A stretch of DNA of 64,000 nt from an uncultured Prevotellaceae bacterium (GCA_946410305.1 CAMJZV010000007.1:43501-107500); one strand, 5' to 3'; shown: positions 32,254 to 41,212, counted from the stretch's first letter. The notes: generated from the sequence alone by a model not told the origin. Translations and numbers: made by a program.

Positions 32254-33723
32254 ATGAGCGCTTCAAATATTGACAGTAACACAAAACTTCCGTATAATCC
32301 CAAATCAGCTCAATCGATTTTGGATTATGGAGAGAAATTGCTGGGGCATTCTCTAAGAGATTTACATCCAGATGCTAAGATTTTTAAAGGAAAAGGAGGA
32401 TTGGGTGATTCTGTGGAGTATTACCATTATGGATATGAACCAAATACAAAGCCTGAGCCTGATTTTGCTGAAGCAGGTCTTGAGTTGAAATGTACCCCGC
32501 TGAGAGTATTGGGTGACAATAGTATGGCATCCAAAGAACGTCTTGTGCTGAATATCATCAATTACATAGAGGAAGCAGACAAGAGTTTCGAGACAAGTAG
32601 TTTTTGGCATAAGAATAAATTCCTTCTTTTGATGTTTTATCTGCATCAATCAGGTGTTGATCCTGTAGATATGCTTTTTAAACTTATTAGAACGTGGAAA
32701 TTCCCAGAAGAAGACTTGAAAATAATAAGAGATGACTGGAACAAAATACACGCTCTAATTACAGGAGGAAAGGCCGAAGAATTGTCTGAAGGACTGACTT
32801 TCTATTTAGCTGCTTGTATGAAAGGAAGTAAGTCTGGTGAGGATATGAGGAAACAACCATATTCTAATACTCTTGCCCAACAAAGAGCTTATTCTTTAAA
32901 ACAAGGCTATATTAATAAAATTATCCTCTTGTCTTATCTAGATGCCAATTTGAAGCACCAGTTAAATCTTTCAGAAAAAAGAGTAAAATCTCTTCAAAAA
33001 AAGTATTCAAGTGAGAATATTGTAAAAAGTGTAAAAGCTTACAAGAAGGGGGAAACTTTTGAAGAACTGATAGAAAGGAAAATGAAGCCATATTATGGAA
33101 AGACCATAGGTCAATTAAGCAGAAAATTTGGTATTCAATTTAATATCTTCAAAAAGGATGTGGCATGTGACGTGTGCAGAGCAATTTTTGGTGTCAAAAC
33201 AAAGAAAATCCAAGAGTTCGAGAATGCGGAAATATCCTTAAAGACGGTAACACTCGAAGCTGAACGGGATTATGTTGTACAATCGATGTCTTTCCCTTAT
33301 ATTAGATTCGTAGATATAGTGAATCAGACATGGGAAGATTCTGATTGGTTTAAGACCCTTAATTCAAAATTTTTCTTTGTAGTATTTCGTAAGTCTCCTG
33401 ATGGCAAGGCCAATAAGACAAAACTTGAAAAAGCTTTCTTTTGGAATATGCCGCTTTCAGACCTAACTATTGCTGAATTCCTCTGGAATGATACAAAGAA
33501 AAAGGTTCAGGATGGAGACTTTAGTCATTTCCTTACCAAGACAAGCAAAGAAAATATCGAGAAAGGAAATAACATTTGTCACGTACGTCCGCATGGAACA
33601 AAAGGACAGAAAGTGCCGACCCCTCAGGGAACAAATGAACAGCCAAAGTGTTTTTGGTTAAACAATGATTATATACTTGAGATTGTAAAGCCTCATATAA
33701 ATAAGAATGAAGAAACAAAATAA
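32254..33723 (+). CDS. Sau3AI-like type II restriction endonuclease
   Basis: A 489-residue protein, the same length as Sau3AI in my memory and colinear with it. The N-terminal MutH-like catalytic domain has PDFAEAGLELKCTP (69-82) with the D70-E77-K79 metal-binding triad, followed by ASKERLVLNIINY (91-103). ELSEGLTFYLAACMKG follows near 176-191. The C-terminal half repeats the fold and has the SMSFPYIRF strand. Sau3AI cuts before GATC, so GATC is the likely site here (inference). Base composition is clearly more AT-rich than in core genes, which suggests transfer. Its last 17 bp overlap the methylase. Confidence 0.9.
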   Translation: MSASNIDSNTKLPYNPKSAQSILDYGEKLLGHSLRDLHPDAKIFKGKGGLGDSVEYYHYGYEPNTKPEPDFAEAGLELKCTPLRVLGDNSMASKERLVLNIINYIEEADKSFETSSFWHKNKFLLLMFYLHQSGVDPVDMLFKLIRTWKFPEEDLKIIRDDWNKIHALITGGKAEELSEGLTFYLAACMKGSKSGEDMRKQPYSNTLAQQRAYSLKQGYINKIILLSYLDANLKHQLNLSEKRVKSLQKKYSSENIVKSVKAYKKGETFEELIERKMKPYYGKTIGQLSRKFGIQFNIFKKDVACDVCRAIFGVKTKKIQEFENAEISLKTVTLEAERDYVVQSMSFPYIRFVDIVNQTWEDSDWFKTLNSKFFFVVFRKSPDGKANKTKLEKAFFWNMPLSDLTIAEFLWNDTKKKVQDGDFSHFLTKTSKENIEKGNNICHVRPHGTKGQKVPTPQGTNEQPKCFWLNNDYILEIVKPHINKNEETK

Positions 33724-35440
33724 AATACGTGTAGTAGAATTATTTGCTGGTGTGGGTGGCTTCCGCATTGGACTTGAAGGAGCGTCGGATGCTTACGAGA
33801 CTATCTGGAATAACCAGTGGGAGCCATCGACACAGCATCAGGACGCATCACTAGTATATCAGGCTCGTTTTGGAAGAAAGGGACATTGCAATAAAGACAT
33901 CAATACCGTACCAACAACAGACATACCAGATCATGATTTGTTGGTTGGTGGATTCCCTTGTCAGGACTATTCTGTAGCTGCAACGTTGAGTCGTTCAGGT
34001 GGTATCGAGGGTAAGAAAGGTGTGCTTTGGTGGCAAATCTATCGTATCCTTCAGGAGAAAGGTGACAAACGCCCTCAGTATATTTTCTTCGAGAACGTTG
34101 ACCGTTTGCTAAATTCTCCTGCAACTCAGCGAGGACGTGACTTTGCCATCATCCTTGCATCATTGGCAGACCTTGGATATGTCGTAGAATGGCGCATCAT
34201 TAACGCAGCCGACTATGGTATGCCTCAGCGCAGACGTAGAACCTACATTGTGGGCTATCAGAAGGATTCCGTTATTGCTAAAAAGATAGAGACAATGGAA
34301 GACTGGGTAGAGTTCGATGGCGTTATGGCAAAGGCTTTCGAATTCAGACCAAAGGATAAAACGGTTTCTGAATTTGATATCGAAGGTACTATCAAGGAGG
34401 TTTCTGATGGCTTCAACAAAGGTAAGAAAGAAAGTCCGTTTGGCAATGCTGGCATGATGATGGACCGTCACGTTTATTCTGTTGATGCAGACCCAGTCTA
34501 TGATGGACCACGCCAGACACTAGGAGGCAATCTTATTGATGAAGACCTCGTTCCTGAAGAATTCTTTATTTCTGAAGAGGAACTACCAAAATGGGAATAC
34601 GAGAAAGGAGCAAAGAAAATAGAACGTGTTTCTAAAGAGGGCTATAAGTATATGTTCTCCGAGGGAGGTATGGCGTTCCCCGACCATCTTGACCAGCCTT
34701 CGCGTACCATTATTACTGGTGAAGGTGGTGCATCACCTTCTCGTTTCAAGCACGTGGTAAGAACAAAGTCTGGCCGTTACCGTCGACTGCTGCCTATCGA
34801 GCTGGAGCGAATGAATATGTTCCCAGACAACCATACTATGCACCAAGAGGTCTCTGATGGTAGACGTGCTTTCTTGATGGGAAATGCGTTGGTCTGTGGT
34901 ATCGTTGAGCAGATTGGTAAGAGTCTCTATCAGTTCATCTACGACGAAGCGCCAGTATCTACCAAGCCCATCTTTACAAATCGCGACGCCAAACCGATGC
35001 TTGACTTGGACTTGTTTGCTGATGAAGAAAAGCCCTTGGTAGTGAACCGTCCTAAGAAACAATATTCTCTCGACCCAGCAAAGCATTTGCTTATTGGTTT
35101 GGTGAAGAAGGATAACGAGGAATATTTCCTGAAGGAAGAACCGACGAAGATTTACTATACAGGCAAAACGAAGACTTTCCCATCAACTGTTGCCATCAAC
35201 AAACTCTACTACTTCATGCCTTATATTAAGGAGAAAGGAGTGCGTGATTTGTATCTGATTCGCGTTGCCCGTATCGGTAACAAGGCTGAGATTAATCCAA
35301 AGTCAAACGATGAGGATCCACGTCTTGTATTTGAACTGGAATACTTGGAGAGCCTGCCTGATTACGAGATGCTATCGTTGACAAGGTATTGGTATAGGGA
35401 TACTCTGCTAGGGAAAATCTTTAAAGAACACAAAGAATAA
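33707..35440 (+). CDS. DNA (cytosine-5-)methyltransferase of the Sau3AI-like system
   Basis: A 577-residue C5 methyltransferase that should protect the host from the adjacent endonuclease. Motif I ELFAGVGGFRIGLE (11-24), motif IV GGFPCQDYS with catalytic C85, motif VI FFENV (127-131), motif VIII MPQRRRRTYIVGY, and late motifs RRLLPIELERMNMFPD and MGNALVCGIVEQIG. After about residue 410 there is an additional 165-residue C-terminal part of no clear family. The start overlaps the endonuclease by 17 bp. Confidence 0.95.
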   Translation: MKKQNKIRVVELFAGVGGFRIGLEGASDAYETIWNNQWEPSTQHQDASLVYQARFGRKGHCNKDINTVPTTDIPDHDLLVGGFPCQDYSVAATLSRSGGIEGKKGVLWWQIYRILQEKGDKRPQYIFFENVDRLLNSPATQRGRDFAIILASLADLGYVVEWRIINAADYGMPQRRRRTYIVGYQKDSVIAKKIETMEDWVEFDGVMAKAFEFRPKDKTVSEFDIEGTIKEVSDGFNKGKKESPFGNAGMMMDRHVYSVDADPVYDGPRQTLGGNLIDEDLVPEEFFISEEELPKWEYEKGAKKIERVSKEGYKYMFSEGGMAFPDHLDQPSRTIITGEGGASPSRFKHVVRTKSGRYRRLLPIELERMNMFPDNHTMHQEVSDGRRAFLMGNALVCGIVEQIGKSLYQFIYDEAPVSTKPIFTNRDAKPMLDLDLFADEEKPLVVNRPKKQYSLDPAKHLLIGLVKKDNEEYFLKEEPTKIYYTGKTKTFPSTVAINKLYYFMPYIKEKGVRDLYLIRVARIGNKAEINPKSNDEDPRLVFELEYLESLPDYEMLSLTRYWYRDTLLGKIFKEHKE

Positions 35441-35467
35441 AAGCTTTCTTTCTGAATCTTCTGTGAA

Positions 35468-35491
35468 TGCCATAGGGACAGGAAAATGGCA
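35468..35491. repeat. REP-like hairpin
   Basis: TGCCAT and ATGGCA (35468-35473 and 35486-35491) enclose AGGGACAGGAAA, the same core as at 30401-30409. Confidence 0.6.
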
Positions 35492-35493
35492 CC

Positions 35494-35521
35494 TGATGGA
35501 TGATGTATGATGGCTGATGGA
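35494..35521. repeat. heptamer tandem array (TGATGGA type)
   Basis: Four 7-bp units: TGATGGA, TGATGTA, TGATGGC, TGATGGA. It lies between the methylase and the HIRAN gene, directly after a REP-like hairpin. Confidence 0.8.
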
Positions 35522-35673
35522 AGGGGTAAGACAGGCTGTGTGCAAACAACTAAAGGGATTAACGATTTTTTGCATATAATAGTGGGTTGACGATTAGGTC
35601 AGTCCATTATTTTTTTGTACCTTTGCGCTCCGTGTACACAGCGACGCTGGTACACACTAATAACTGAAAAACA

Positions 35674-36873
35674 ATGAATGTCATACAGCTACATATCGTC
35701 GGATTTCCTTACCGAAAAGACATAGAAGGGCACGTCAGCGAGTTTCTTGCTGAAGCACCCGGACATGCTATGACGCTTCGGCCACACCAGGGAAATAGCC
35801 ACGATAAACTGGCTGTTCGGGCATTCGACTGGTTAGGGCGTTTTGTCGGCTTTGTGTCGCAGAAAGATTTGCCCCAAGCGTGGGGCGCACTGCGTAGTAG
35901 CGGGCACCAGTCGCTCAGAGGTGTTGTCGTTTCGTCAAACATTGAGCATCCTTGTGCGCTTTTCAAGTGTGAGGTTCCTGAATATGACGGTCCGATTACA
36001 TCACTTTATCCGCAGAAATCTTTTCTTGACTGGCATTATAGCGGTCCGATACTGAACCTGCCAGACGAGTTGGATAATATAGACTACATGATGGGTGAAA
36101 TTGATGACCGTTGGGCTGAACGGCAAGAATGGAGCGATGAAGACCTACACGACTTTGTGAGGCTGACAGCGCGTTTTGCCCAATGTTCAAAATATGATAT
36201 TTCTGCCGAGATGAATAACTATCGCCGGCGTCTTATCATTGAGTTGCATGACAGCAAATTGGACGAAGTGAATGAGGTGACTGAGGAGCTGGAAATGGCT
36301 TTCGGGCGTACTGGTCGCGAAACGATGGGAGGCGAAGTGCTTGACTTCTGGATGAACCAAATGCAATCGACGGGTACCATTCGCCAGTTGGCGGTTCACC
36401 GTCATGAATATGATGTTACAGCCGTAGAGCATGAACTGGAGCAATTCCCTGAATCAATGTACTATGTATGGAAAGAAAACCGCGATTTGTTTGTGTCGAA
36501 GATACTCTATATGCACATACCCCGCGAGGCGTTGTGGCGCTTGGTGTCGGGTATCGCCTATGTGGAAATGGTGCGACCAACGGCAAGGTGTATCGATATT
36601 TCAGCCGTTTCCAAAATGGTTGACACGGTTTTGCCGATGGATATCGATGCCATGAAGGAGGCGGAGCTGATGCTCAGCAGAGTGAACGACAAAAGCGGAC
36701 ATGCCTATGATGCAGAGCTATCGCGCTTGCGTAATGCCAGGGATGCAAAGGTTGCATCGGACGTAGAACCGCGAAGGATAGGCCAAGTGATAGGCAGACA
36801 GAACAATATCGGTGACACAACAGGACTGGAAGGGCTGCTCAACCAGGAAGCAGTCAGGAAACTATTAGAATAA
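35674..36873 (+). CDS. HIRAN-like domain protein, first gene of an uncharacterised pair
   Basis: A 399-residue protein. Residues about 5-100 resemble a HIRAN domain: IVGFPYRKD, then LRPHQGNSHDKLAVRAF and GRFVGFVSQKDLPQA. HIRAN domains bind 3' DNA ends in HLTF and occur in bacterial helicase or nuclease proteins; here no helicase is fused. The middle (about 130-360) is helical and acidic, without a recognised fold. The end has the motif IGQVIGRQNNIGD (369-381), repeated in the next gene as IGQVIGSQTNYIGD. A TACCTTTG box with a weak -33 element precedes the gene. It sits between an R-M system and a primase-type operon. Function unknown; defence is an inference from position. Confidence 0.75.
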   Translation: MNVIQLHIVGFPYRKDIEGHVSEFLAEAPGHAMTLRPHQGNSHDKLAVRAFDWLGRFVGFVSQKDLPQAWGALRSSGHQSLRGVVVSSNIEHPCALFKCEVPEYDGPITSLYPQKSFLDWHYSGPILNLPDELDNIDYMMGEIDDRWAERQEWSDEDLHDFVRLTARFAQCSKYDISAEMNNYRRRLIIELHDSKLDEVNEVTEELEMAFGRTGRETMGGEVLDFWMNQMQSTGTIRQLAVHRHEYDVTAVEHELEQFPESMYYVWKENRDLFVSKILYMHIPREALWRLVSGIAYVEMVRPTARCIDISAVSKMVDTVLPMDIDAMKEAELMLSRVNDKSGHAYDAELSRLRNARDAKVASDVEPRRIGQVIGRQNNIGDTTGLEGLLNQEAVRKLLE

Positions 36874-36877
36874 AGGT

Positions 36878-37585
36878 ATGACAGAAGAACAGCAGAAAGA
36901 TATAGAGCAGCTTTTCGAAGCAATGGGCAACAGTGGAGGTCGCTTTGTGATTGGTCAGGTAATAGGCTCGCAGACGAATTATATTGGCGACCATCTTGCT
37001 CAGAAGGACGGAAAGCCCCCCCATGAAGATATCCCGCATTCAGAAGAGAATGTAGATGATGAAGATGTGACAATATTAAAGAATATCATTTTCAACTCCA
37101 TGGTTTTTGATACCAATGAGAAATTGCTCAGGCTTCGCAAAGTCATAGGCCACAGCATAGATATGGGTGAATACAACGCAATGTTTGGTGAACCTAATCC
37201 TAGCACTATTGATCCAGATGTGCAGGGTGAGTGGTATTACTTGATGAAAGCCCTAGAGGAGTCGGAGGTGGCGAAGAAATTCTCTGTGCCAAGTTTCATT
37301 GATCAGATGATTGACTGGTATCCGTGGCTTTTCTCGTTCGAGACACCTGAAGATATGCAGGCTTTCAAGCGAAAGATGGAGAAGTCTATCTCGCACGAAA
37401 AGAGCATCTGGAAATATGGTAAGGCAAAGGAGGTGACGAAGCTAAAGGATATGTGGGCCAGATATCATCAGGCCAATATCGACTATGCCAAGGTAGAACG
37501 CATGTTCAACGCAGCCTATACAGGCTTGTGCGTAAAACTTGTGGCTCTGAAACAGGAGATTGCCAAGGAGAAGGCTACACGATAA
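36878..37585 (+). CDS. uncharacterised partner of the HIRAN-like gene
   Basis: A 235-residue soluble protein starting 4 bp after the HIRAN gene. Residues 25-38 (IGQVIGSQTNYIGD) repeat the motif found at the end of its neighbour. A charged linker (about 40-62, rich in D/E/H/P) follows. Then comes a helical body with NEKLLRLRKVIGHSIDMGEY, GEWYYLMKALEESEVAKKF, SFIDQMIDWYPWLFSF and MWARYHQANIDYAKVERMF. I recognise no catalytic motif or family. The shared motif and the 4-bp gap suggest that the two products interact. A strong hairpin follows. Confidence 0.75.
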   Translation: MTEEQQKDIEQLFEAMGNSGGRFVIGQVIGSQTNYIGDHLAQKDGKPPHEDIPHSEENVDDEDVTILKNIIFNSMVFDTNEKLLRLRKVIGHSIDMGEYNAMFGEPNPSTIDPDVQGEWYYLMKALEESEVAKKFSVPSFIDQMIDWYPWLFSFETPEDMQAFKRKMEKSISHEKSIWKYGKAKEVTKLKDMWARYHQANIDYAKVERMFNAAYTGLCVKLVALKQEIAKEKATR

Positions 37586-37594
37586 GTACCTTAA

Positions 37595-37630
37595 CAAATA
37601 AAAGTGGTCGAAATTGACCACTTTTATTTG
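37595..37630. terminator. terminator after HIRAN pair
   Basis: A perfect 15-bp stem (37595-37609 and 37616-37630) with a 6-nt loop. AT-rich base of the stem supplies T residues on either strand, so it can work in both directions. The remainder to 37969 holds no supported gene, only AT-rich sequence with repeated TTAGACA words. Confidence 0.8.
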
Positions 37631-37969
37631 TTTCAGCAAAGAGCAACTCTTCCGAGTTTGTCAATATCCAACTTAACGCTGATGTTGGTATCAGGAAACT
37701 TTTTGCTGTTTTTTTTGAGAAAATACCCAAAACTATATCTAATGTGCTTTTGGGGAGCTTTTTATTAGACATCAGATTAGACATATTAGACAAAAACTGG
37801 CGAATGCATTAGACACGTCAGACAAGCAAGGAAATACTGTATCCTAAATTCTGTACCTATATTTTTTGTGCTTAATTTTGCTCTCGTAATCAGTTGGAAC
37901 GGGACTCAATAAACTCCCGCACGATGGTTTCACACGTACATTATTTATAAATTAAAACAACAAGTAAAG

Positions 37970-38257
37970 ATGGAGAGATTTTTCCAAATCAAGGAGCAGC
38001 TGCCTCTCAGAGAGCGCTCCTACACAGACCAACAGGGTCAGCAGAAGGTTTTCGTCAGCACGGGTTTTGTATTGACGGACGGTATCAACACTGTATTTGC
38101 CGAGGCCGTAGGCGACATGGCAAGGGCACTGGACCAACAGAAGCCTAACCAGCAGCTGCCTCACCTGGTAGACTACGAGCTGTCGTGTCGTGAATGGCAG
38201 GATAGCCAGCAGCAACGCAGATTTGAGAACATGGTAAGAATCACGAAAATGGCGTAA
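37970..38257 (+). CDS. hypothetical protein of primase-type operon (95 aa)
   Basis: A 95-residue soluble protein beginning MERFFQIKEQLPLRERSY, with VFVSTGFVLTDGINTVFAEAVGD as its central part. Possibly a small DNA- or RNA-binding fold, but no motif proves it. It starts a run of four closely spaced plus-strand genes ending with the DUF3987 protein. Such small genes commonly precede the primase-like gene in Bacteroidales elements. No family assigned. Confidence 0.6.
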   Translation: MERFFQIKEQLPLRERSYTDQQGQQKVFVSTGFVLTDGINTVFAEAVGDMARALDQQKPNQQLPHLVDYELSCREWQDSQQQRRFENMVRITKMA

Positions 38258-38262
38258 GGGCG

Positions 38263-38499
38263 ATGGCAACTATCACAAGAGTAAGAAATGTTCACGGCAT
38301 CAAGGTCAGGAAGTGGTGTGGCTCGTGCCAACACAGATTGCCTGATTGCTCGGGCAATCGCTTCTGCGAGCATCTGCAACAGTATGTCGAACAGGATTTC
38401 GTTTGCAAAGCCTGGGCGATGTCAGAGGGCATGCAGAATGCCGGTCGTGGCACTGGGGTAGTAAAGGACGTATTTAAAAAGGTAATTTTAATCAAGTAA
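38263..38499 (+). CDS. small Cys/His-rich protein (78 aa)
   Basis: A 78-residue protein. Cys and His spacing suggests a metal site: CGSC (19-22), then H24, C29, C35, H37 and C48. The rest is basic (VRNVHGIKVRKW; VVKDVFKKVILIK). It may be a small zinc protein binding nucleic acid (inference). It starts 5 bp after the preceding gene. No family recognised. Confidence 0.6.
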   Translation: MATITRVRNVHGIKVRKWCGSCQHRLPDCSGNRFCEHLQQYVEQDFVCKAWAMSEGMQNAGRGTGVVKDVFKKVILIK

Positions 38500-38607
38500 A
38501 AAAGTAATCGAGTCGGAGGTGTAAGTGGAGGAAGTCATCGATGTGAAAATGAAATGGTACCAATATATTCCGACACAAACCTTCACTCACCAAACAACGA
38601 CAAGATT

Positions 38608-38934
38608 ATGAAGAAGTTCATTTTTATTATCAACGCTTTGGAAGTCATTGCTGGACTTCTGAGAGGTGAGAAGTTTGAGGGTGTGCTCTATCTGGATAAG
38701 GAGACCCATGTGTTAACCTTCAAGGCTTGGAATCGTAGGGCTCCGAAGTACAAGAAGACCAGAAAGCTATGCGATTTGGACGGCGGTTGGCTGGGCGAGA
38801 CAAACAGGCACATCGTGCGTTACGAGAAGTTTGCCAAGAGCCTGGGATTGCCCCAGATACTCAGGCAGATGGACAACGACAATCGTCAGTCGAAGGAGAT
38901 GCTGGTGGATATTGCAATCATTGATAACGTGTAA
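38608..38934 (+). CDS. hypothetical protein (108 aa)
   Basis: The start at 38608 (MKKFIFIINALEVIAGLL) is chosen because the in-frame ATG at 38554 adds residues (MVPIYSDTNLHS) without family character. The hydrophobic start could be a signal or just a buried helix. Then LYLDKETHVLTFKAWNRRAPKYKKTRKL, a basic stretch, and a GLPQILRQMDND region. It ends 6 bp before the DUF3987 gene. Function unknown. Confidence 0.6.
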   Translation: MKKFIFIINALEVIAGLLRGEKFEGVLYLDKETHVLTFKAWNRRAPKYKKTRKLCDLDGGWLGETNRHIVRYEKFAKSLGLPQILRQMDNDNRQSKEMLVDIAIIDNV

Positions 38935-38940
38935 GGAACT

Positions 38941-41208
38941 ATGGCAAGATTTGATTTAGGTGATAACATCAAGAGCCCCAAGACCGTGCCCGCCACGGTC
39001 GAGGGCTTCTGGAAGAGGGTGGACTCGGAGAAGACGGGGCGCATCTGTGCTGAGCTGAGTGATATCCGTGAGCAATACCTGAGGGGCGAGCTATGCAAGG
39101 AGGACTACAAGACAAAGAAAGCGGAGATTAAGCTGGGCGATGGCTACTATACGCCTCATGCTCACTTCTTGAAGGGCTACAAGAGTAATGGGGGTGAACC
39201 TGTGGATTCGGGTAAGGCTGTTATCGACTTAGACGGTTGCGAAGACTTTGCTGAGCTGTATGCCGAGAAGCTGATGGGTCGTGAGCGTGAGCTGGGTATC
39301 AACATGGTGAACCGTTCGGTGAGTGGTACGGGTGGTCACGTGCTGTTTGACATCCCCGAGGGTTTGACACGTCAGCAAGCCCAGGCATGGCTCATAACGG
39401 AGTTTCTTGATAATGTTAGCTATGACAAAGCGGTGCATGAGCCTGAGAGGGCCGTTTATTTGCCCTGTCGTGACTACATACTGTATATCGATGAGGAACT
39501 GATGTTCAGCGACGAGTTGCACCCCTGCAAACTCTCTGAGGAGATGCTGAGAAAATATACTACTACGGAGGCCAAGAGTCTGGTGAAAAAGTGCACAGAG
39601 GGACTGTCCCCGTGTGCACCGTCAGCAAGGGCTTTGGCTGCCTTCGACGAGACACTGGCCATGACGGGACTGGACTTGGTGACACTGAACAGAGACGGAG
39701 TGCGCCATAACACGCTGAAATTGCTGTTGCCGACATTGTGCCAAATGATGCCTCAGGAGGAACTGCTCGGTGTGTTGGAACAGAAGATGCCCGACTACTC
39801 GAAGGAAGAGGACTGTCTGACGCTGGTCAGCAACTTCTACGATAAGTATGTAGACCAGAACCGACCAATGAATATGAAGCAGAAGGAGGTGTTCCTAAGG
39901 TCGCTGAAAGCGGAAAATTGCACAGTAGGGTCTCCGCTGTGTAATGCTGCACCAGCGATAAGCATCAATCTCAACCAGTTGCCGATAGGTCTGAAAGAGA
40001 GCCTGAAACCTTATCCTGAGAAGATGTGGCCAGCACTGATAGTTGGTCAGATGCCAGCACTCATGGCATTGGCAGATGGGGTGACTTATCGCTATTGTGA
40101 CGGCAAGACCAGTTACTTGGGCGGTATGGCCATCATCCTAGGTGAGCAAGCATCCAATAAATCATGTATTGAGGAGGCTGTTGAGCGCTGGCTTGTAGAC
40201 CTGCGTCATGATGACGAACTGGTGCGTGAGCGTGAGGACAAAGTGCGTGAAGCCAATCGCCAGCGCAGGGCCAACGAACGTGCACAGGAGGCTCCCAAAG
40301 GGGTAATCAGAGTAGTACCTATCACCATATCGTGTTCCAAGCTGTTGAAGCGACTGAAGCAGTCGCAGGGGCATTCCCTGTACTCCATCTGTACCGAAGC
40401 TGAGACGCTATTAAAGTCGAACGGTGGCGGATCATGGGCTCAGAAGTGGGATATCTACAGAAATGCCTTTTCTCGTGAGCGTTGGGGTGTCGACTATAAC
40501 TCTGAGCAGTCGGAAAGTGGAGATGTGAGGGTTGCATATTCATGGACCATCCTTGGCACACCCAGAACCACCAAAAAGATGTTTTCGGGCAAGAACGAGT
40601 CGAATGCCGAAAATGGTCTGTCAAGCCGTATGATGCTCTCGGAGATGCCTGACGAGTTGTTTGAGAAGATAACCGTGTTCAAGGAGCTGTCGGACGCTGA
40701 CCAGAATCGCATCACGCAAGCGACGGCATTACTTCGTACGGCAACAGGATTCTATGATACGCCTCGTATTCGTAGGGCTATAAACCGTTGGCTGGAGGAG
40801 AAGCGTGTAGAGTCGTCGATGGATATGGATGTCATCAAAGACCGTTTCCGCCGTCGTGCCGGAGTGATTGGCTTCCGTTGTGGTGTGGTGTTCATGCTAC
40901 TGGCTGGCAAGGAGTCGAACGCCTGTGTTGATTTCGCAGTGAAAATGGCTGAGTATACGCTACAGATGCAACTGAAGGTGTTCAGACCGCTATTGGCTAA
41001 GCAGTATTCCAAGAACACTGACGACAACCCGGGAGGAACGGTCAATGGCAACATCTACAACCAGCTGCCTTCACCATTCACGATGCAAGACCTTCGTAGA
41101 CTGAAGGGTAGTGAATTCAGCGATGGCGCTCTGTATACCATCATCAGCAGGTGGAAAACGGATGGTTGGATTGACAAGGATGGGAAGTGTTGGAAGAAGA
41201 AAAAGTAA
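38941..41208 (+). CDS. VirE/BT4734-like and DUF3987 protein (primase-helicase-like)
   Basis: A 755-residue protein. The N-terminal third (about 60-200) resembles the BT4734/VirE N-terminal region: SGKAVIDLDGC, then VSGTGGHVLFDIPEG. The last two thirds resemble DUF3987, found in replication proteins of Bacteroidales phages and integrated elements. A Walker-A-like loop reads GEQASNKS (about 401-408), with Asn where Gly is normal. The segment CTEGLSPCAPS (about 219-229) is encoded by a REP-like palindrome, and CTVGSPLC (about 325-332) by a degenerate copy. Probably replication initiation of a mobile element. Confidence 0.75.
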   Translation: MARFDLGDNIKSPKTVPATVEGFWKRVDSEKTGRICAELSDIREQYLRGELCKEDYKTKKAEIKLGDGYYTPHAHFLKGYKSNGGEPVDSGKAVIDLDGCEDFAELYAEKLMGRERELGINMVNRSVSGTGGHVLFDIPEGLTRQQAQAWLITEFLDNVSYDKAVHEPERAVYLPCRDYILYIDEELMFSDELHPCKLSEEMLRKYTTTEAKSLVKKCTEGLSPCAPSARALAAFDETLAMTGLDLVTLNRDGVRHNTLKLLLPTLCQMMPQEELLGVLEQKMPDYSKEEDCLTLVSNFYDKYVDQNRPMNMKQKEVFLRSLKAENCTVGSPLCNAAPAISINLNQLPIGLKESLKPYPEKMWPALIVGQMPALMALADGVTYRYCDGKTSYLGGMAIILGEQASNKSCIEEAVERWLVDLRHDDELVREREDKVREANRQRRANERAQEAPKGVIRVVPITISCSKLLKRLKQSQGHSLYSICTEAETLLKSNGGGSWAQKWDIYRNAFSRERWGVDYNSEQSESGDVRVAYSWTILGTPRTTKKMFSGKNESNAENGLSSRMMLSEMPDELFEKITVFKELSDADQNRITQATALLRTATGFYDTPRIRRAINRWLEEKRVESSMDMDVIKDRFRRRAGVIGFRCGVVFMLLAGKESNACVDFAVKMAEYTLQMQLKVFRPLLAKQYSKNTDDNPGGTVNGNIYNQLPSPFTMQDLRRLKGSEFSDGALYTIISRWKTDGWIDKDGKCWKKKK
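39591..39619. repeat. REP-like palindrome inside the DUF3987 gene
   Basis: GTGCAC and GTGCAC (39591-39596, 39614-39619) enclose GGGACTGTCCC (39600-39610): a 29-bp near-perfect palindrome read in frame. Confidence 0.75.
39920..39942. repeat. degenerate REP-like hairpin inside the DUF3987 gene
   Basis: CACAG (39921-39925) and CTGTG (39936-39940) around TAGGGTCTCCG, an altered copy of the palindrome 320 bp upstream. Confidence 0.5.
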
Positions 41209-41212
41209 AATC

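Noticed and set aside
37575..37793. 72-aa minus-strand frame between HIRAN pair and primase operon
   Set aside because: It reads through the terminator hairpin and starts MSNMSNLMSNKK from ATGTCTAAT repeats; no promoter or homology seen.
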